NCBI RefSeq assembly: GCF_038397735.1
Contig: NZ_CP151635.1
Coordinates: forward strand, 1,922,001-1,986,000
Reading direction: 5' to 3'
From: Microbacterium sp. LWH13-1.2
GTDB lineage: Bacteria > Actinomycetota > Actinomycetes > Actinomycetales > Microbacteriaceae
Length of the DNA: 64,000 nt
Positions 45,094 through 54,296 of this stretch are shown in pieces. Under the pieces are notes generated by a model. The model was not told the origin of the DNA and made no database searches. It worked only from the letters and a program-made list of their open reading frames with translations. Position 1 is the first letter of the stretch, and each line of letters begins with the position of its first letter. The translations under genes and the position numbers were made by a program.

Positions 45094-45570
45094 TCAGTCT
45101 CCGGTGCGGTTGCGCAGGCGCATCGCCCGCTCGGCCTCGCGCGTGTCCTGACGTTCGCGCAGGGTCTGACGCTTGTCGAACTCGCGCTTTCCCTTCGCGA
45201 GAGCGATCTCGACCTTGGCACGCCCGTCGGAGAAGTACAGCTTGAGCGGGATCAGGGTGTAGCCGCCGGCCGACACGGCATGCTGCAGCTTCGCGATCTC
45301 TTCACGGTGCAGCAGCAGCTTGCGGATGCGCTTGGCAGAGTGGTTCGTCCAGTGGCCCTGCGAGTACTCCGGGATGTGCACGGAGTCGAGGAAGACCTCG
45401 TTCCCCTTGACGAACGCATATCCGTCGCTCAGGTTCGCGCGCCCCTGACGCAGCGACTTCACTTCGGTGCCGGTGAGCACCATCCCCGCCTCGTACGACT
45501 TCTCGATGTTGTAGTCGTGACGTGCGCGACGATTGGTCGCGATGACCTTCTCCCCGCGTTCCCTGGGCAT
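45094..45570 (-). CDS. smpB: tmRNA-binding protein SmpB
   Basis: 158 aa. NRRARHDYNIEKSYEAGMVL, LTGTEVKSLRQGRANLSDGY (read in two parts) and the basic tail are typical. It works with tmRNA to rescue stalled ribosomes. It follows ftsX by about 100 bp, as usual in actinobacteria. No ssrA gene is seen in the window. Confidence 0.97.
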   Translation of the reverse strand: MPRERGEKVIATNRRARHDYNIEKSYEAGMVLTGTEVKSLRQGRANLSDGYAFVKGNEVFLDSVHIPEYSQGHWTNHSAKRIRKLLLHREEIAKLQHAVSAGGYTLIPLKLYFSDGRAKVEIALAKGKREFDKRQTLRERQDTREAERAMRLRNRTGD

Positions 45571-45671
45571 GATTCTCTCCTGATCCGCGTCGCGCAGTGG
45601 TTCAAGAGCCCGATGCCGGGCGCACGACAGCCTGTCAGTCTATACCGACGACGCACCCGCCGGCGACGTGG

Positions 45672-46586
45672 TCAGGTGCGCAGCCAGCGGCGGATCGCGA
45701 AGCCGGCCGACAGCGCGGCCAGGACGACGCCGATACCGATCAGCACGGGCACGACGACCGCGGCATCCTGCATGGTCACCCAGGTGGTGATGAACGGGAC
45801 CCGCCCTCGCAGATAGCCGTTCACACCGAAGTGCACCCCCGCGACCACCGCGGCACTCGCGAGCACAGAGCCGAGGAAGGCGGCGAACACGCCCTCGAGC
45901 ACGAACGGCGTCTGGATGAAGCGGTTCGAGGCTCCCACCAGGCGCATGATCCCGATCTCCTTGCGTCTGGCGTACGCCGACAGCCTGATGGTCGTGCCGA
46001 TCAGAAGGATGGCGGCGATCAGCATGAGCACGGCGATGCCGACCGCGATGTACGTGGCGACCGTCAGCGCGGAGAACAGCGGCTCGAGATACTGCAGCTG
46101 GTCGGTGACCTGCTCGACACCTGCCACGCCGTTGAACGCCTCTGCTATCACCTGGGATTGCCCCGGGTCCTTCATCGTCACGAAGAAGACCTCGAAGGCC
46201 TGCTCCGGGGTGATGACGCTCGCCTGATCCTCCCCCAGCTGCTCCACGAGCTTCGCGTACGTGTCCTCCTTGGAGTCGTAGCTCACCTCGCTGATCAGCG
46301 GTGCGAGCGCCTCGCCCTCGAGCTGGGCACGCACGGCATTCACCTGCTCTTCCGAGGCACCGCCGTCGACGCACGTCTTCTGTTCCGAGAGGTCGGAGCA
46401 CATGTAGACGGCCACCTGCGCGCGTTCGGTCCAGTAGCCGCGCATCGTGCCGATCTGGGCCTGCATGAGGATCGCGGCGCCGACGAACGTCAGCGACACG
46501 AAAGTGACGAGAACGACCGAGATGACCATCGAGATGTTGCGGCGGAGGCCTCCGAGGGCCTCGGTGAGGATGAGTCCGATTCTCAT
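45672..46586 (-). CDS. ftsX: Cell division protein FtsX
   Basis: 304 aa with four transmembrane segments (one near 20-43, three C-terminal) and a large extracellular loop with a Cys pair (VYMCSDLSEQKTCVDGG). With FtsE it forms an ABC-like complex that activates peptidoglycan hydrolases through the extracellular loop. ATG 46586 overlaps the ftsE stop (ATGA). Confidence 0.96.
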   Translation of the reverse strand: MRIGLILTEALGGLRRNISMVISVVLVTFVSLTFVGAAILMQAQIGTMRGYWTERAQVAVYMCSDLSEQKTCVDGGASEEQVNAVRAQLEGEALAPLISEVSYDSKEDTYAKLVEQLGEDQASVITPEQAFEVFFVTMKDPGQSQVIAEAFNGVAGVEQVTDQLQYLEPLFSALTVATYIAVGIAVLMLIAAILLIGTTIRLSAYARRKEIGIMRLVGASNRFIQTPFVLEGVFAAFLGSVLASAAVVAGVHFGVNGYLRGRVPFITTWVTMQDAAVVVPVLIGIGVVLAALSAGFAIRRWLRT

Positions 46587-47644
46587 GAGGTCGGCCCCAC
46601 TTCCTCGGCACCGTCGTCGGACAGACCGAGACGATCGGCGACGCCGAGCTCGGCGACGTCGACCTGCGGAAGCAGGATCGGATTCGTGAGCGGACCGACG
46701 GATGCCGGCGCTTCGGCGGGCCTCGCGTCGGCGATCGGCGGCTCGATGGGGGCGGCCTGGGCCTCAGGGGTCTCGGATGCCGTGGGCACGGCGTCGGGGG
46801 ATGCGGCTGCGGCCTTGCGCTGCGCGCTGAGCTCTTCAGCGAGCGCAGCGCGGACCACGGACAGGTCGGCAGTCTGGCGCTGCACCTCCTGCACTGCGGT
46901 GAGAGCAGCGGCTGCCGCAGCTCCTCGAATCTCTTCGGGCACGAGACGGGGGATGTTGGAGGTGTCGCCGTACCCGCCGTGCACCTCGTCGCGCACCATC
47001 TCGCCGTCGCGGAGCTCGATGACTCGACGCTGCATCTGATCGACGAAGGCCGCTTCGTGCGTGGCCATGAGAACGGTGGTGCCACCGGCGTTGATCCGGG
47101 CGAGCAGCTGCATGATGTCGACCGAGGTCGCCGGGTCGAGGTTTCCCGTGGGCTCATCCGCGAGCAGCACCTGGGGCCTGTTCACGAGCGCCCTGGCGAT
47201 CGCGACACGCTGCTGCTCACCGCCGGACAGCTCATGCGGCATCCGCTTCTGCTTGCCGTCGAGTCCGACCAGAGCGAGTGCCTCCGGCACCGCCTGCTGG
47301 ATGAATCCGCGCGAGGAGCCCGTGACCTGCAGGGTGAATGCGACGTTCTGGTAGACGGTCTTCGACGGCAGGAGGCGGAAATCCTGGAACACGGAGCCGA
47401 TGTGGCGACGGAAGTACGGCACCTTGCGGTTCGCGAGCGATCGCAGGTCGCGTCCGAGAACGGCGACGCGGCCGGTCGTCGGCACGTCCTCTCGGAGGAT
47501 GAGTCGCAGACAGGAGGACTTGCCAGACCCCGATGCACCGACGAGGAAGACGAACTCCCCGCGTTGCACTTCGAAGTCGACAGCGGACAGAGCGGGGCGT
47601 GAGGTCCCGCGATAGCGCTTCGTGACGTTCTCGAACCGAATCAT
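46583..47644 (-). CDS. ftsE: Cell division ATP-binding protein FtsE with long C-terminal tail
   Basis: 353 aa. Residues 1-~225 are a standard ABC ATPase: Walker A GASGSGKSSCLR, Q-loop VFQDFRLL, signature [16 protein letters not shown], Walker B VLLADEPTGNLDP. The remaining ~125 residues are an Ala/Pro/Glu-rich tail not found in short FtsE proteins, with a helical segment (AALTAVQEVQRQTADLS) first. The tail may bind other division proteins. The usual neighbour prfB is 2.8 kb away behind two inserted genes. Confidence 0.95.
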   Translation of the reverse strand: MIRFENVTKRYRGTSRPALSAVDFEVQRGEFVFLVGASGSGKSSCLRLILREDVPTTGRVAVLGRDLRSLANRKVPYFRRHIGSVFQDFRLLPSKTVYQNVAFTLQVTGSSRGFIQQAVPEALALVGLDGKQKRMPHELSGGEQQRVAIARALVNRPQVLLADEPTGNLDPATSVDIMQLLARINAGGTTVLMATHEAAFVDQMQRRVIELRDGEMVRDEVHGGYGDTSNIPRLVPEEIRGAAAAAALTAVQEVQRQTADLSVVRAALAEELSAQRKAAAASPDAVPTASETPEAQAAPIEPPIADARPAEAPASVGPLTNPILLPQVDVAELGVADRLGLSDDGAEEVGPTS

Positions 47645-47782
47645 GGCTGTTCGAGCCTAAGCGCGCCGTGTCTCCTGCTCGCGAGCGACACCCCGCGCAC
47701 CCGCGGAGTGTCGTCCCGCACTGCTATACATGGAGGTGCCGATCCATGCCGTCTGCGTGGACCACAACTCCGAGGGGGAACC

Positions 47783-49252
47783 ATGACGACGCCTGCAGGC
47801 TGGTATGACGACGGATCCGGGCGTCAGCGCTGGTGGGACGGCACGCAGTGGACAGAGCACTTCGCTCCGGTCGCAGAGCCTTCCGCGACCGAGGCAGAGC
47901 CTTCCGCGACCGAGGCAGAGCCTTCCGCGACCGAGGCAGAGCCTTCCGCGACCGAGGCAGATACGTCCCTCTCCGAGTCCTCATTCGCCGGCTACGACAC
48001 GGCAGCGACCGATGACGGCGCCGCCGCAGTCGATGAATCCCCCGGTGCCGATGCGACCCCTGAGTCCGCAGCAGCCGCCGAGACCGCGGCCTCGCTCGAC
48101 TCCGTGGCGGCCGTCGAGAGCCCTTCATGGAACGCGCCCGCCGGCGAGTCCATCGCAGCCGACTCGGGCTCCTCGTCGCCCGTAGACGAGGTCGCAGCTC
48201 CCGAGTCCGCCGCATCGTGGTCGACCCCCGAGACTCCTTCCGACGCATCGTCGACGGAATACACCGCGCCCGGCGCCACCACGCCGCTCGACGGCAACGT
48301 CCCTCCGTACGCGAACGCCGCGCCCGCCTACCCCGGCAGCGCGCCCGCCTACCCCGGCGCGGATGCAGGACAGACGCAGGCCTATCCCGCACCCGGCTAC
48401 CCGGGGGCGACCCCCAGCCACCCCGGTGCCAGCGCCTATGCGCCGGCAGGTCAGGCCTACGGCGCTGCGGGCGGCTACCCGCCCGCATACGCAGGTGCCG
48501 CACCCGCAGCGTCGACCAAGCCGTCCGTCCTCGGCATCGTCGGCCTCGGCCTCGCAGCCCTCGGCACGATCCTGTCGTGCGTCCCCGTGATCCTCGGATT
48601 CGGGTGGCTGCTGCTCGCCGCCGGCTTCATCGTCTCGCTGATCTCGCTCTTCCTCAAGGGCAAGAAGTGGCCGGGCATCTCGGGCCTCATCCTCTCCGTG
48701 GTCGGCGCCATCGTCGCCGTCGTGATGGCGTTCGTCTTCATCTTCGCGACCGTGGCCGAAGCAGTGCGCGATCTGCCGACCGCACCCCCGTCCAGTGACT
48801 CCGATACCGACAACGGCACCGACCCCGGCACCGACGACGGAGACACGGGCCCCACGGATGTCGTCGAGGGCGAGCTCGGCTCCCCTGTCACGATCGAGCA
48901 GATGTCGGGCACCAGCGAGGTCACGATCAACTCGGCCACGTGGGCGACGTCGGACGGATCGAGCATCCCCTCCACCAACGGCGGCTATGTGATCCTCGAC
49001 GTCACGTTCACCGGCGTCTCGGGCACGAGCTACATCAACCCGTTCTACTTCGCACTCGAGACCGCCGAAGGCGCCGAAGGCACCTACGACTACTACGTCG
49101 ACGGAATCGTTGCGGAGGAGCTCGCCGCCGGTGACACCGTCAACGGCAAGATCACCTTCGACGTCGCGCAGAGTTCCTCGTACGAGATCATCTTCACCGA
49201 TGAGCTCCTGCAGGAGGTCGCACGCGTCTCGTTCACTCCGTCCGCCGGCTGA
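47783..49252 (+). CDS. DUF2510 membrane protein with DUF4352-like extracellular domain
   Basis: 489 aa. The N-terminal DUF2510 motif (TPAGWYDDGSGRQRWWDGTQWT) is followed by a long Ser/Ala/Glu-rich region with four AEPSATE repeats, a Pro/Tyr/Gly/Ala-rich stretch (NAAPAYPGSAPAYPGAD), and two transmembrane helices (~250-275 and ~295-325). An extracellular beta domain of about 120 residues (LGSPVTIEQMSGTSEVTINS onward) resembles DUF4352. ATG 47783 has GAGGGGG upstream. It is a paralogue of the next gene. Function unknown; probably envelope. Confidence 0.83.
   Translation: MTTPAGWYDDGSGRQRWWDGTQWTEHFAPVAEPSATEAEPSATEAEPSATEAEPSATEADTSLSESSFAGYDTAATDDGAAAVDESPGADATPESAAAAETAASLDSVAAVESPSWNAPAGESIAADSGSSSPVDEVAAPESAASWSTPETPSDASSTEYTAPGATTPLDGNVPPYANAAPAYPGSAPAYPGADAGQTQAYPAPGYPGATPSHPGASAYAPAGQAYGAAGGYPPAYAGAAPAASTKPSVLGIVGLGLAALGTILSCVPVILGFGWLLLAAGFIVSLISLFLKGKKWPGISGLILSVVGAIVAVVMAFVFIFATVAEAVRDLPTAPPSSDSDTDNGTDPGTDDGDTGPTDVVEGELGSPVTIEQMSGTSEVTINSATWATSDGSSIPSTNGGYVILDVTFTGVSGTSYINPFYFALETAEGAEGTYDYYVDGIVAEELAAGDTVNGKITFDVAQSSSYEIIFTDELLQEVARVSFTPSAG
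47873..47956. repeat. Four 21-bp tandem repeats in the DUF2510 gene
   Basis: Four exact copies of GCAGAGCCTTCCGCGACCGA plus G, in frame, encoding AEPSATE each. Exact identity at DNA level suggests recent expansion or contraction by slippage. Confidence 0.95.
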
Positions 49253-49275
49253 GCTTCGAGCACGGAGCACCAGGC

Positions 49276-50427
49276 ATGACGACCCCGGCGGGGTGGTACG
49301 ACGACGGTTCAGGCCGTCAGCGTTGGTGGGACGGAGTCGCGTGGACGGAGCACACCGTCGCGGCGCAGGCTCAGACCATCGCGCCGGCTTCTGCCAGCAC
49401 GCAGCAGCAGGGTTCCGCGCAGCGGCCGGATTCCCCACAGCAGCAGGCGGCACCGCAGGACACCGCCGCTGACGGCATCGCCACGCCCGCTGTCGACGCT
49501 CCCGGGCAGTCGACAGCGGGCGTGGATCCGGTCGTCGGCAGCCCGACATCCCCCGCGACCGAGTCTGCGACGTTCGAGCCACCGTACATTCTGCAGACGG
49601 CGAATTCGGCCGCCGCGCACCCCGGGCCCGCTGCAGGTGCGCCCGTCTGGGGTCAGGCGCCGGTGTACGGCCAGCAGGGCACTGCCTACCCCGCACAGGG
49701 TGCGACCGCTCCCTTCGGAGTGATCGCTCCCCCGCCGGCGAAGCCGAAGCTCTCTGTTCTCGGCATCATCGGTCTCGCCGTCGCGGTGATCGGACTCGTC
49801 CTGTCCTGCTTCCCCTCGATCGCGATCGCAGGCTGGGTGCTGTTGGGAGTCGGTTTCGTCGTCTCCTTGGTGTCGGTGTTCCTCCGCGGAACGAAGTGGC
49901 CGGGAATCGTCGGCATCGCCGTGAGCGTTCTCGGAAGCATCGTCGCGATCGCGGTGACGCTCCTGTCGCTCAGCACGGCTGCCCCCGACGCGACAGCACC
50001 GACATCATCGACCGGCTCCTCATCGGATGGCGAGGAACCCGACGAGTCGGCGGCTGAGGGTGCCGAGAGGGTCTACATCAACGACCTCGAGGTCGGTCAC
50101 TGCCTCCCCCTGGTCGAGTGGGAGGACGAGGTCTACGACCTTCCGGTCGTCCCGTGCGATCAGCCGCACACCGATGAGGTCTACTTCATCTTCGATGCGC
50201 CGGACGGCGACTTCCCCGGTGACGCCGAGCTGCAGAACCTCGCGACCGAAGGCTGCGACGCCGCCTTCGAGGAGTTCATCGGCATCCCGTACGCGGACTC
50301 GGTGCTCGACAACTACTGGTTCGTGCCCACGGAGACCTCATGGAAGCGCATGGACGACCGCGCCATCCAGTGCATCGTGTTCGACTACGAAGAGGTCACG
50401 GGAACGCTCGAAGGCGCCGCCCGCTGA
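49276..50427 (+). CDS. DUF2510 membrane protein with septum-formation-type domain
   Basis: 383 aa. DUF2510 motif at the start (TPAGWYDDGSGRQRWWDGVAWT), a Gln/Pro/Ala-rich linker, two transmembrane helices (~157-210) and an extracellular domain with the pattern VGHCLPLVEWEDEVYDLPVV-PCDQPHTDEVYF and later Cys residues, as in the actinobacterial septum formation family. Its first half is a clear duplicate of the preceding gene (start 23 bp after it). It ends 7 bp before the convergent prfB stop. Confidence 0.83.
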   Translation: MTTPAGWYDDGSGRQRWWDGVAWTEHTVAAQAQTIAPASASTQQQGSAQRPDSPQQQAAPQDTAADGIATPAVDAPGQSTAGVDPVVGSPTSPATESATFEPPYILQTANSAAAHPGPAAGAPVWGQAPVYGQQGTAYPAQGATAPFGVIAPPPAKPKLSVLGIIGLAVAVIGLVLSCFPSIAIAGWVLLGVGFVVSLVSVFLRGTKWPGIVGIAVSVLGSIVAIAVTLLSLSTAAPDATAPTSSTGSSSDGEEPDESAAEGAERVYINDLEVGHCLPLVEWEDEVYDLPVVPCDQPHTDEVYFIFDAPDGDFPGDAELQNLATEGCDAAFEEFIGIPYADSVLDNYWFVPTETSWKRMDDRAIQCIVFDYEEVTGTLEGAAR

Positions 50428-50434
50428 GACGAGC

Positions 50435-51544
50435 TCAGTCCTCGTCTTTGCGCTTGCGCCAGCGGATGCCCGCCGAGATGAATCCGTCGAGGTCACCGTC
50501 GAACACGGCAGCGGGGTTGCCCGACTCGTGCCCGGTGCGCAGATCCTTGACGAGCTGCTGACCGTAGAGGAAGTACGAGCGCATCTGGTCGCCCCAGCTC
50601 GCCGTGATGTTGCCGGCGAGTTCCTTCTTCTTCGCGGCCTCCTCCTCCTTCTGGAGCAGCAGGAGGCGGGTCTGCAGCACGCGCATGGCGGCGGCGCGGT
50701 TCTGGATCTGCGACTTCTCGTTCTGCATCGACACGACGATGCCGGTCGGGAGGTGTGTGAGGCGCACGGCGGAGTCGGTGGTGTTGACCGACTGGCCACC
50801 AGGGCCCGACGAGCGGAACACGTCGACGCGGATGTCGTTCTCGGGGATGTCGACCTCGGTCGCCTCCTCCATGAGCGGGATGACCTCGACCGCGGCGAAC
50901 GAGGTCTGACGCTTGTCGGCAGAGCCGAACGGGCTGATGCGGGCCAGACGGTGCGTGCCGGCCTCGACAGAGACGGTGCCGAACGCGTAGGGCGCGTCGA
51001 TCTCGAACGTCGCCGACTTGATGCCTGCGCCCTCGGCGTAGGAGGTGTCGAGAACCTTGACGGGGTACTTGTGACGCTCGGCCCACCGCAGGTACATGCG
51101 CATGAGCATCTCGGCGAAGTCGGTGGCGTCGTCGCCACCGGCACCGGAGCGGATCGTGATGATGGCCGAACGCTCGTCGTACTCGCCGTCCATCAGCGTC
51201 TGGACCTCGAGCTGGTTGATGATCTCGGTGAGAGCGCTGAGCTCGGCGCGCGCCTCGACGGCCGATTCCTCATCGCCCATCTCGTTCGCGAGCCCGACCA
51301 GCACCTCGAGGTCGTCGAGTCGCGAGCCGATGCCCTCGACCCTGGCGAGTGCCGACTGCCGATGGCTGAGCGCGCTGGTCACCTTCTGGGCGCGCTCGGG
51401 GTCGTCCCAGAGGTCCGGCACACCGGCCTCCTCGCTGAGACGTGCGATATCGGAACGGAGCGTATCGACGTCGATGACCTCGCGAATGTCACCGTAGGTG
51501 AGTCGCAGGGCCTGGATGTCGGCGGAGAGATCGAGTTCGAGCAT
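50435..51544 (-). CDS. prfB: Peptide chain release factor 2
   Basis: 369 aa. The catalytic GGQ is in GPGGQSVNTTDSAVR, and the UGA-recognition SPF tripeptide is in ARISPFGSADK. It releases peptides at UAA and UGA. The frame is uninterrupted from MLELDLSADIQ, so the programmed frameshift known in many other prfB genes is absent. Divergent from the MFS gene. Confidence 0.97.
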   Translation of the reverse strand: MLELDLSADIQALRLTYGDIREVIDVDTLRSDIARLSEEAGVPDLWDDPERAQKVTSALSHRQSALARVEGIGSRLDDLEVLVGLANEMGDEESAVEARAELSALTEIINQLEVQTLMDGEYDERSAIITIRSGAGGDDATDFAEMLMRMYLRWAERHKYPVKVLDTSYAEGAGIKSATFEIDAPYAFGTVSVEAGTHRLARISPFGSADKRQTSFAAVEVIPLMEEATEVDIPENDIRVDVFRSSGPGGQSVNTTDSAVRLTHLPTGIVVSMQNEKSQIQNRAAAMRVLQTRLLLLQKEEEAAKKKELAGNITASWGDQMRSYFLYGQQLVKDLRTGHESGNPAAVFDGDLDGFISAGIRWRKRKDED

Positions 51545-51604
51545 GTCGCGTCCAGCCTAACGTGCCGCCTGCTCGCGCGGGGACTGCATGAGAACGGGGG
51601 TAGC

Positions 51605-52891
51605 GTGAAACGAGTGAGCAACGCATCCACGGTCCTGAGGCGATTCGGACCGATGGTGTACCTGCCGACGATCCTCTTCTCGCTCGGCGAGGGGGCGGTC
51701 ATTCCGCTGATCCCGGTGATCGCCGCGCGCATGGGCGCCGATATCGCGTTCGCCGCGCTCGTGGCATCCGCACTGGTCGTCGGTCAGCTCTGCGGAAACC
51801 TTCCTGCAGGTTGGGCCGTGGGCCGCATCGGCGAACGCTTCACGATGGTGATCGCCGGCGTGATCGCGATCGGCGCCGGCGTGGGCATGGTCTTCGCGCC
51901 GTCGCTGGGCGTGCTCGCGGCATCCGTGTTCCTCCTCGGCTTCTGCGCCGCCGCCTTCGGTCTCGCCCGTCACGCCTTCATGACGACGAGGGTGCCGATC
52001 GCGTTCCGCGCCCGTGCGCTCTCACTGCTGGGCGGCAGCTTCCGTCTGGGGATCTTCGTCGGCCCGTTCGTCGCCGCGGGGCTGCTGCAGCTGTTCGGGT
52101 CGGAGACTGCTGCGATCTGGTTCTTCCTCGGCTGCCTGATCGTCATGGTGCTTCTCGTGCTGTTCGGTCCGGATCCCGAGAAGACGATCCCGCCGACCAC
52201 CGCGGTGCGCACAGCTCCCCTGTCTGAGGACTCCGGGGAGCCGGTCACCGGCTCGATCCCGACCGTCGGCCGTACGGGCATCTTTCGTACGATGTGGCAG
52301 CAACGCACCGTGCTCGGTCGCCTCGGTCTCGCCGCCGCGTCGCTGTCAGCGGTGCGTTCGGCCCGACAGGTCGTGCTGCCGTTGTGGGGCCTCTCGCTCG
52401 GTCTCGATGCGTCGACGATCGCCCTCGTCGTCGGGATCTCGGGTGCGATCGACTTCGCCCTGTTCTATGCGAGCGGTCAGGTTATGGACAGATTCGGTCG
52501 CCTCTGGGCGGCGATGCCGGCGATGGTCCTCATGGGTGCCGGATTCCTCGCGATGTCGTTCACGCATGACCTCGACGCAGCAGTGCTGTGGTTCGGCATG
52601 TTCGCCGCGGTGCTCGGCGTGGGCAACGGGCTGTCGAGCGGCATCCTCCTGACGCTGGGCGCCGATGTCGCGCCGAAGCAGCAGCCGGCCGCGTTCCTCG
52701 GCTCGTGGCGCACGTTGACGGATGCCGGCGGGGCCATCGCTCCCCTGATGGTGTCGGGGATCATCGCGATCGCCTCGCTGCCGATAGCGGCCGCGGCCAT
52801 GGGCGTGATCGGCCTGGTAGGCGCCTGCGGGTTCATCCGCTGGATCCCCCGGTTCGTTCCTCGCACGAAGGAGAAGCCTCATGAGCGGTGA
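51605..52891 (+). CDS. Major facilitator superfamily transporter
   Basis: 428 aa with about twelve hydrophobic helices and a central polar loop (~195-235). GWAVGRIGERFTM matches the MFS loop 2-3 motif and VMDRFGRLWA its repeat in the second half. A drug or small-metabolite exporter is likely; the substrate is unknown. GTG 51605 was chosen for the GGGGG upstream; GTG 51614 is possible. It overlaps the NUDIX gene by 11 bp. Confidence 0.9.
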   Translation: MKRVSNASTVLRRFGPMVYLPTILFSLGEGAVIPLIPVIAARMGADIAFAALVASALVVGQLCGNLPAGWAVGRIGERFTMVIAGVIAIGAGVGMVFAPSLGVLAASVFLLGFCAAAFGLARHAFMTTRVPIAFRARALSLLGGSFRLGIFVGPFVAAGLLQLFGSETAAIWFFLGCLIVMVLLVLFGPDPEKTIPPTTAVRTAPLSEDSGEPVTGSIPTVGRTGIFRTMWQQRTVLGRLGLAAASLSAVRSARQVVLPLWGLSLGLDASTIALVVGISGAIDFALFYASGQVMDRFGRLWAAMPAMVLMGAGFLAMSFTHDLDAAVLWFGMFAAVLGVGNGLSSGILLTLGADVAPKQQPAAFLGSWRTLTDAGGAIAPLMVSGIIAIASLPIAAAAMGVIGLVGACGFIRWIPRFVPRTKEKPHER

Positions 52892-53435
52892 GCTTGCCGC
52901 AGATGTACGTCGACTGGTCCTCGGGGCCGCGGCGGCTTCCGACCATGAGAGAGCGACGCAAGCCGACTTCGCGACGTTCTTCCCCGACGAGTATGGCCCC
53001 GTGTCTCGCGACGACGGCCCCGACCACGCCACGGCGTCAGCACTCGTGTTCGATCCGACACTCACCCGCACGCTTCTCGTGTTCCATGCCAAGGGGCAGT
53101 TCTGGGTGCAGCCGGGTGGGCATCTCGAGTCCGATGATGGGTCGATCGCGGATGCCGCTTTGCGCGAGCTGCGGGAGGAGACAGGTGTCGTCGTGTCGGG
53201 TCTCGCCGAGCCTCTCGTGTACGACCTCGATCATCACGGGCTCTCGTCAGCCTTCGGCCGGTGTTCCTCGCATCTCGACATCGGGGTCGCCGTCGTCGTC
53301 CCGGACAGCGCGGCGCTGATCGTGAGCGACGAGTCGGAGGATGTGCAGTGGTGGCCGATCGCTGCGCTCCCCGATCAGGTGCCGCCGGGGTTCGACTTAC
53401 GCGTACGGAGATTGCGCGACCGGCTTCCCTCCTGA
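52881..53435 (+). CDS. NUDIX hydrolase
   Basis: 184 aa. The Nudix box reads GGHLESDDGSIADAALREL followed by REETGVV, with the REExxEExG core intact. It hydrolyses a nucleoside diphosphate linked to another moiety; the substrate is not predictable. Co-transcribed with the MFS gene. Confidence 0.92.
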   Translation: MSGELAADVRRLVLGAAAASDHERATQADFATFFPDEYGPVSRDDGPDHATASALVFDPTLTRTLLVFHAKGQFWVQPGGHLESDDGSIADAALRELREETGVVVSGLAEPLVYDLDHHGLSSAFGRCSSHLDIGVAVVVPDSAALIVSDESEDVQWWPIAALPDQVPPGFDLRVRRLRDRLPS

Positions 53436-53463
53436 CGGGTGACAGGCTCTGCCGGGCCGGACA

Positions 53464-53880
53464 TCATCTCAGCGCCGTGCGACTCGTGCCGGTCGCCTCG
53501 AGCTGCACACCGTCGGAGATGAACAGCGACAGCAGCGGCGGATTCCACTCGGCGGCGACCGTCACCCGAGCCGAGAGTCCGTCGGGTGCGGTGGCTGACA
53601 GCAGATTCGCGTCGCCCGGCCACTCGGCGACCAGCGCGACCGCCTGCTCTCTGACGCCCTGATCGGTGAGGTCGGCGTGCACCGTCGCCCCGTCGACGAC
53701 CACCGTGAACCCGTCGGCTCCGGCGAGCGCTGCCGCGTCGGCGAGCGCGTCGAGCCGCTTCTGGGAGATGTACAGGTCGGTGGCGCACACGCTCACGAAG
53801 ATCAGTGCGAGAGCGAGCAGCGCGTATCCCAGCGTGAGGAGCAGCACGCTCCCGTCGTCGTCTCTCACCCCGCGCCCCAT
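53464..53880 (-). CDS. TadE-like / secretion-associated pilus protein (last gene of tad operon)
   Basis: 138 aa. After a short N-terminus (RDDDGSVLLLTLGYALLALALIFVSVCATD) comes one transmembrane helix, then KRLDALADAAALAGADGF, the pattern of Rv3660c/TadG-type helicase-secretion neighbour proteins, and an extracytoplasmic beta domain. Its start overlaps the previous gene by 16 bp. It probably belongs to Flp pilus assembly. Confidence 0.82.
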   Translation of the reverse strand: MGRGVRDDDGSVLLLTLGYALLALALIFVSVCATDLYISQKRLDALADAAALAGADGFTVVVDGATVHADLTDQGVREQAVALVAEWPGDANLLSATAPDGLSARVTVAAEWNPPLLSLFISDGVQLEATGTSRTALR

Positions 53881-54296
53881 AGCCTCGAGACCTTCTGCAC
53901 CGCGGTTCCCTCGACAGAGACGGATGCCGCCTCATCCAGCCCGAAGATCGCCGGAACGAACGGCAGCGAGACCCTCGCTGCAACCACGACCGTGATCGTC
54001 GCACCCGCGGACGGGCAAGCCGCGATCTCGGGACCGCAGGTCACGGTCACATCGGCCGAATCGGGGTCGATGCCGTATTGCTCTGCGACGCTCGCGAGCA
54101 CGCGTTCTCCGCTCAGCTCCGCACTGTCCGCATCCGACGCGAGGGCGATGGCCCGCGCCGTGTGTCGGGCCGCCGCCTCCGCGCCGAGCGCCTGCTCCTG
54201 GATCGCGCCGAGCGCGATGATCAGGTAGACGAGCGGCACGAGCAGCACCACCCCGACGGCGATGAACTCGAGAGCCGCGGAGCCGTCGTCATCCAT
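53865..54296 (-). CDS. TadE-family pilus protein
   Basis: 143 aa. DDDGSAALEFIAVGVVLLVPLVYLI is the TadE-type N-terminus: a Glu five residues into the hydrophobic stretch, as in pseudopilins. An extracytoplasmic domain with two Cys (CGPEIAAC) follows. ATG 54296 overlaps the upstream stop in ATGGATGA. It is one of two TadE paralogues in tandem, minor pilus components. Confidence 0.85.
   Translation of the reverse strand: MDDDGSAALEFIAVGVVLLVPLVYLIIALGAIQEQALGAEAAARHTARAIALASDADSAELSGERVLASVAEQYGIDPDSADVTVTCGPEIAACPSAGATITVVVAARVSLPFVPAIFGLDEAASVSVEGTAVQKVSRLWGAG

Noticed and set aside
47873..47956. Short tandem repeats as a CRISPR array
   Set aside because: Units are contiguous without spacers and encode AEPSATE in frame. 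No CRISPR array was found anywhere in the window.
50435..51544. Programmed +1 frameshift in prfB
   Set aside because: The reading frame is continuous from the start; there is no in-frame TGA or CTTTGA slip site near codon 25.
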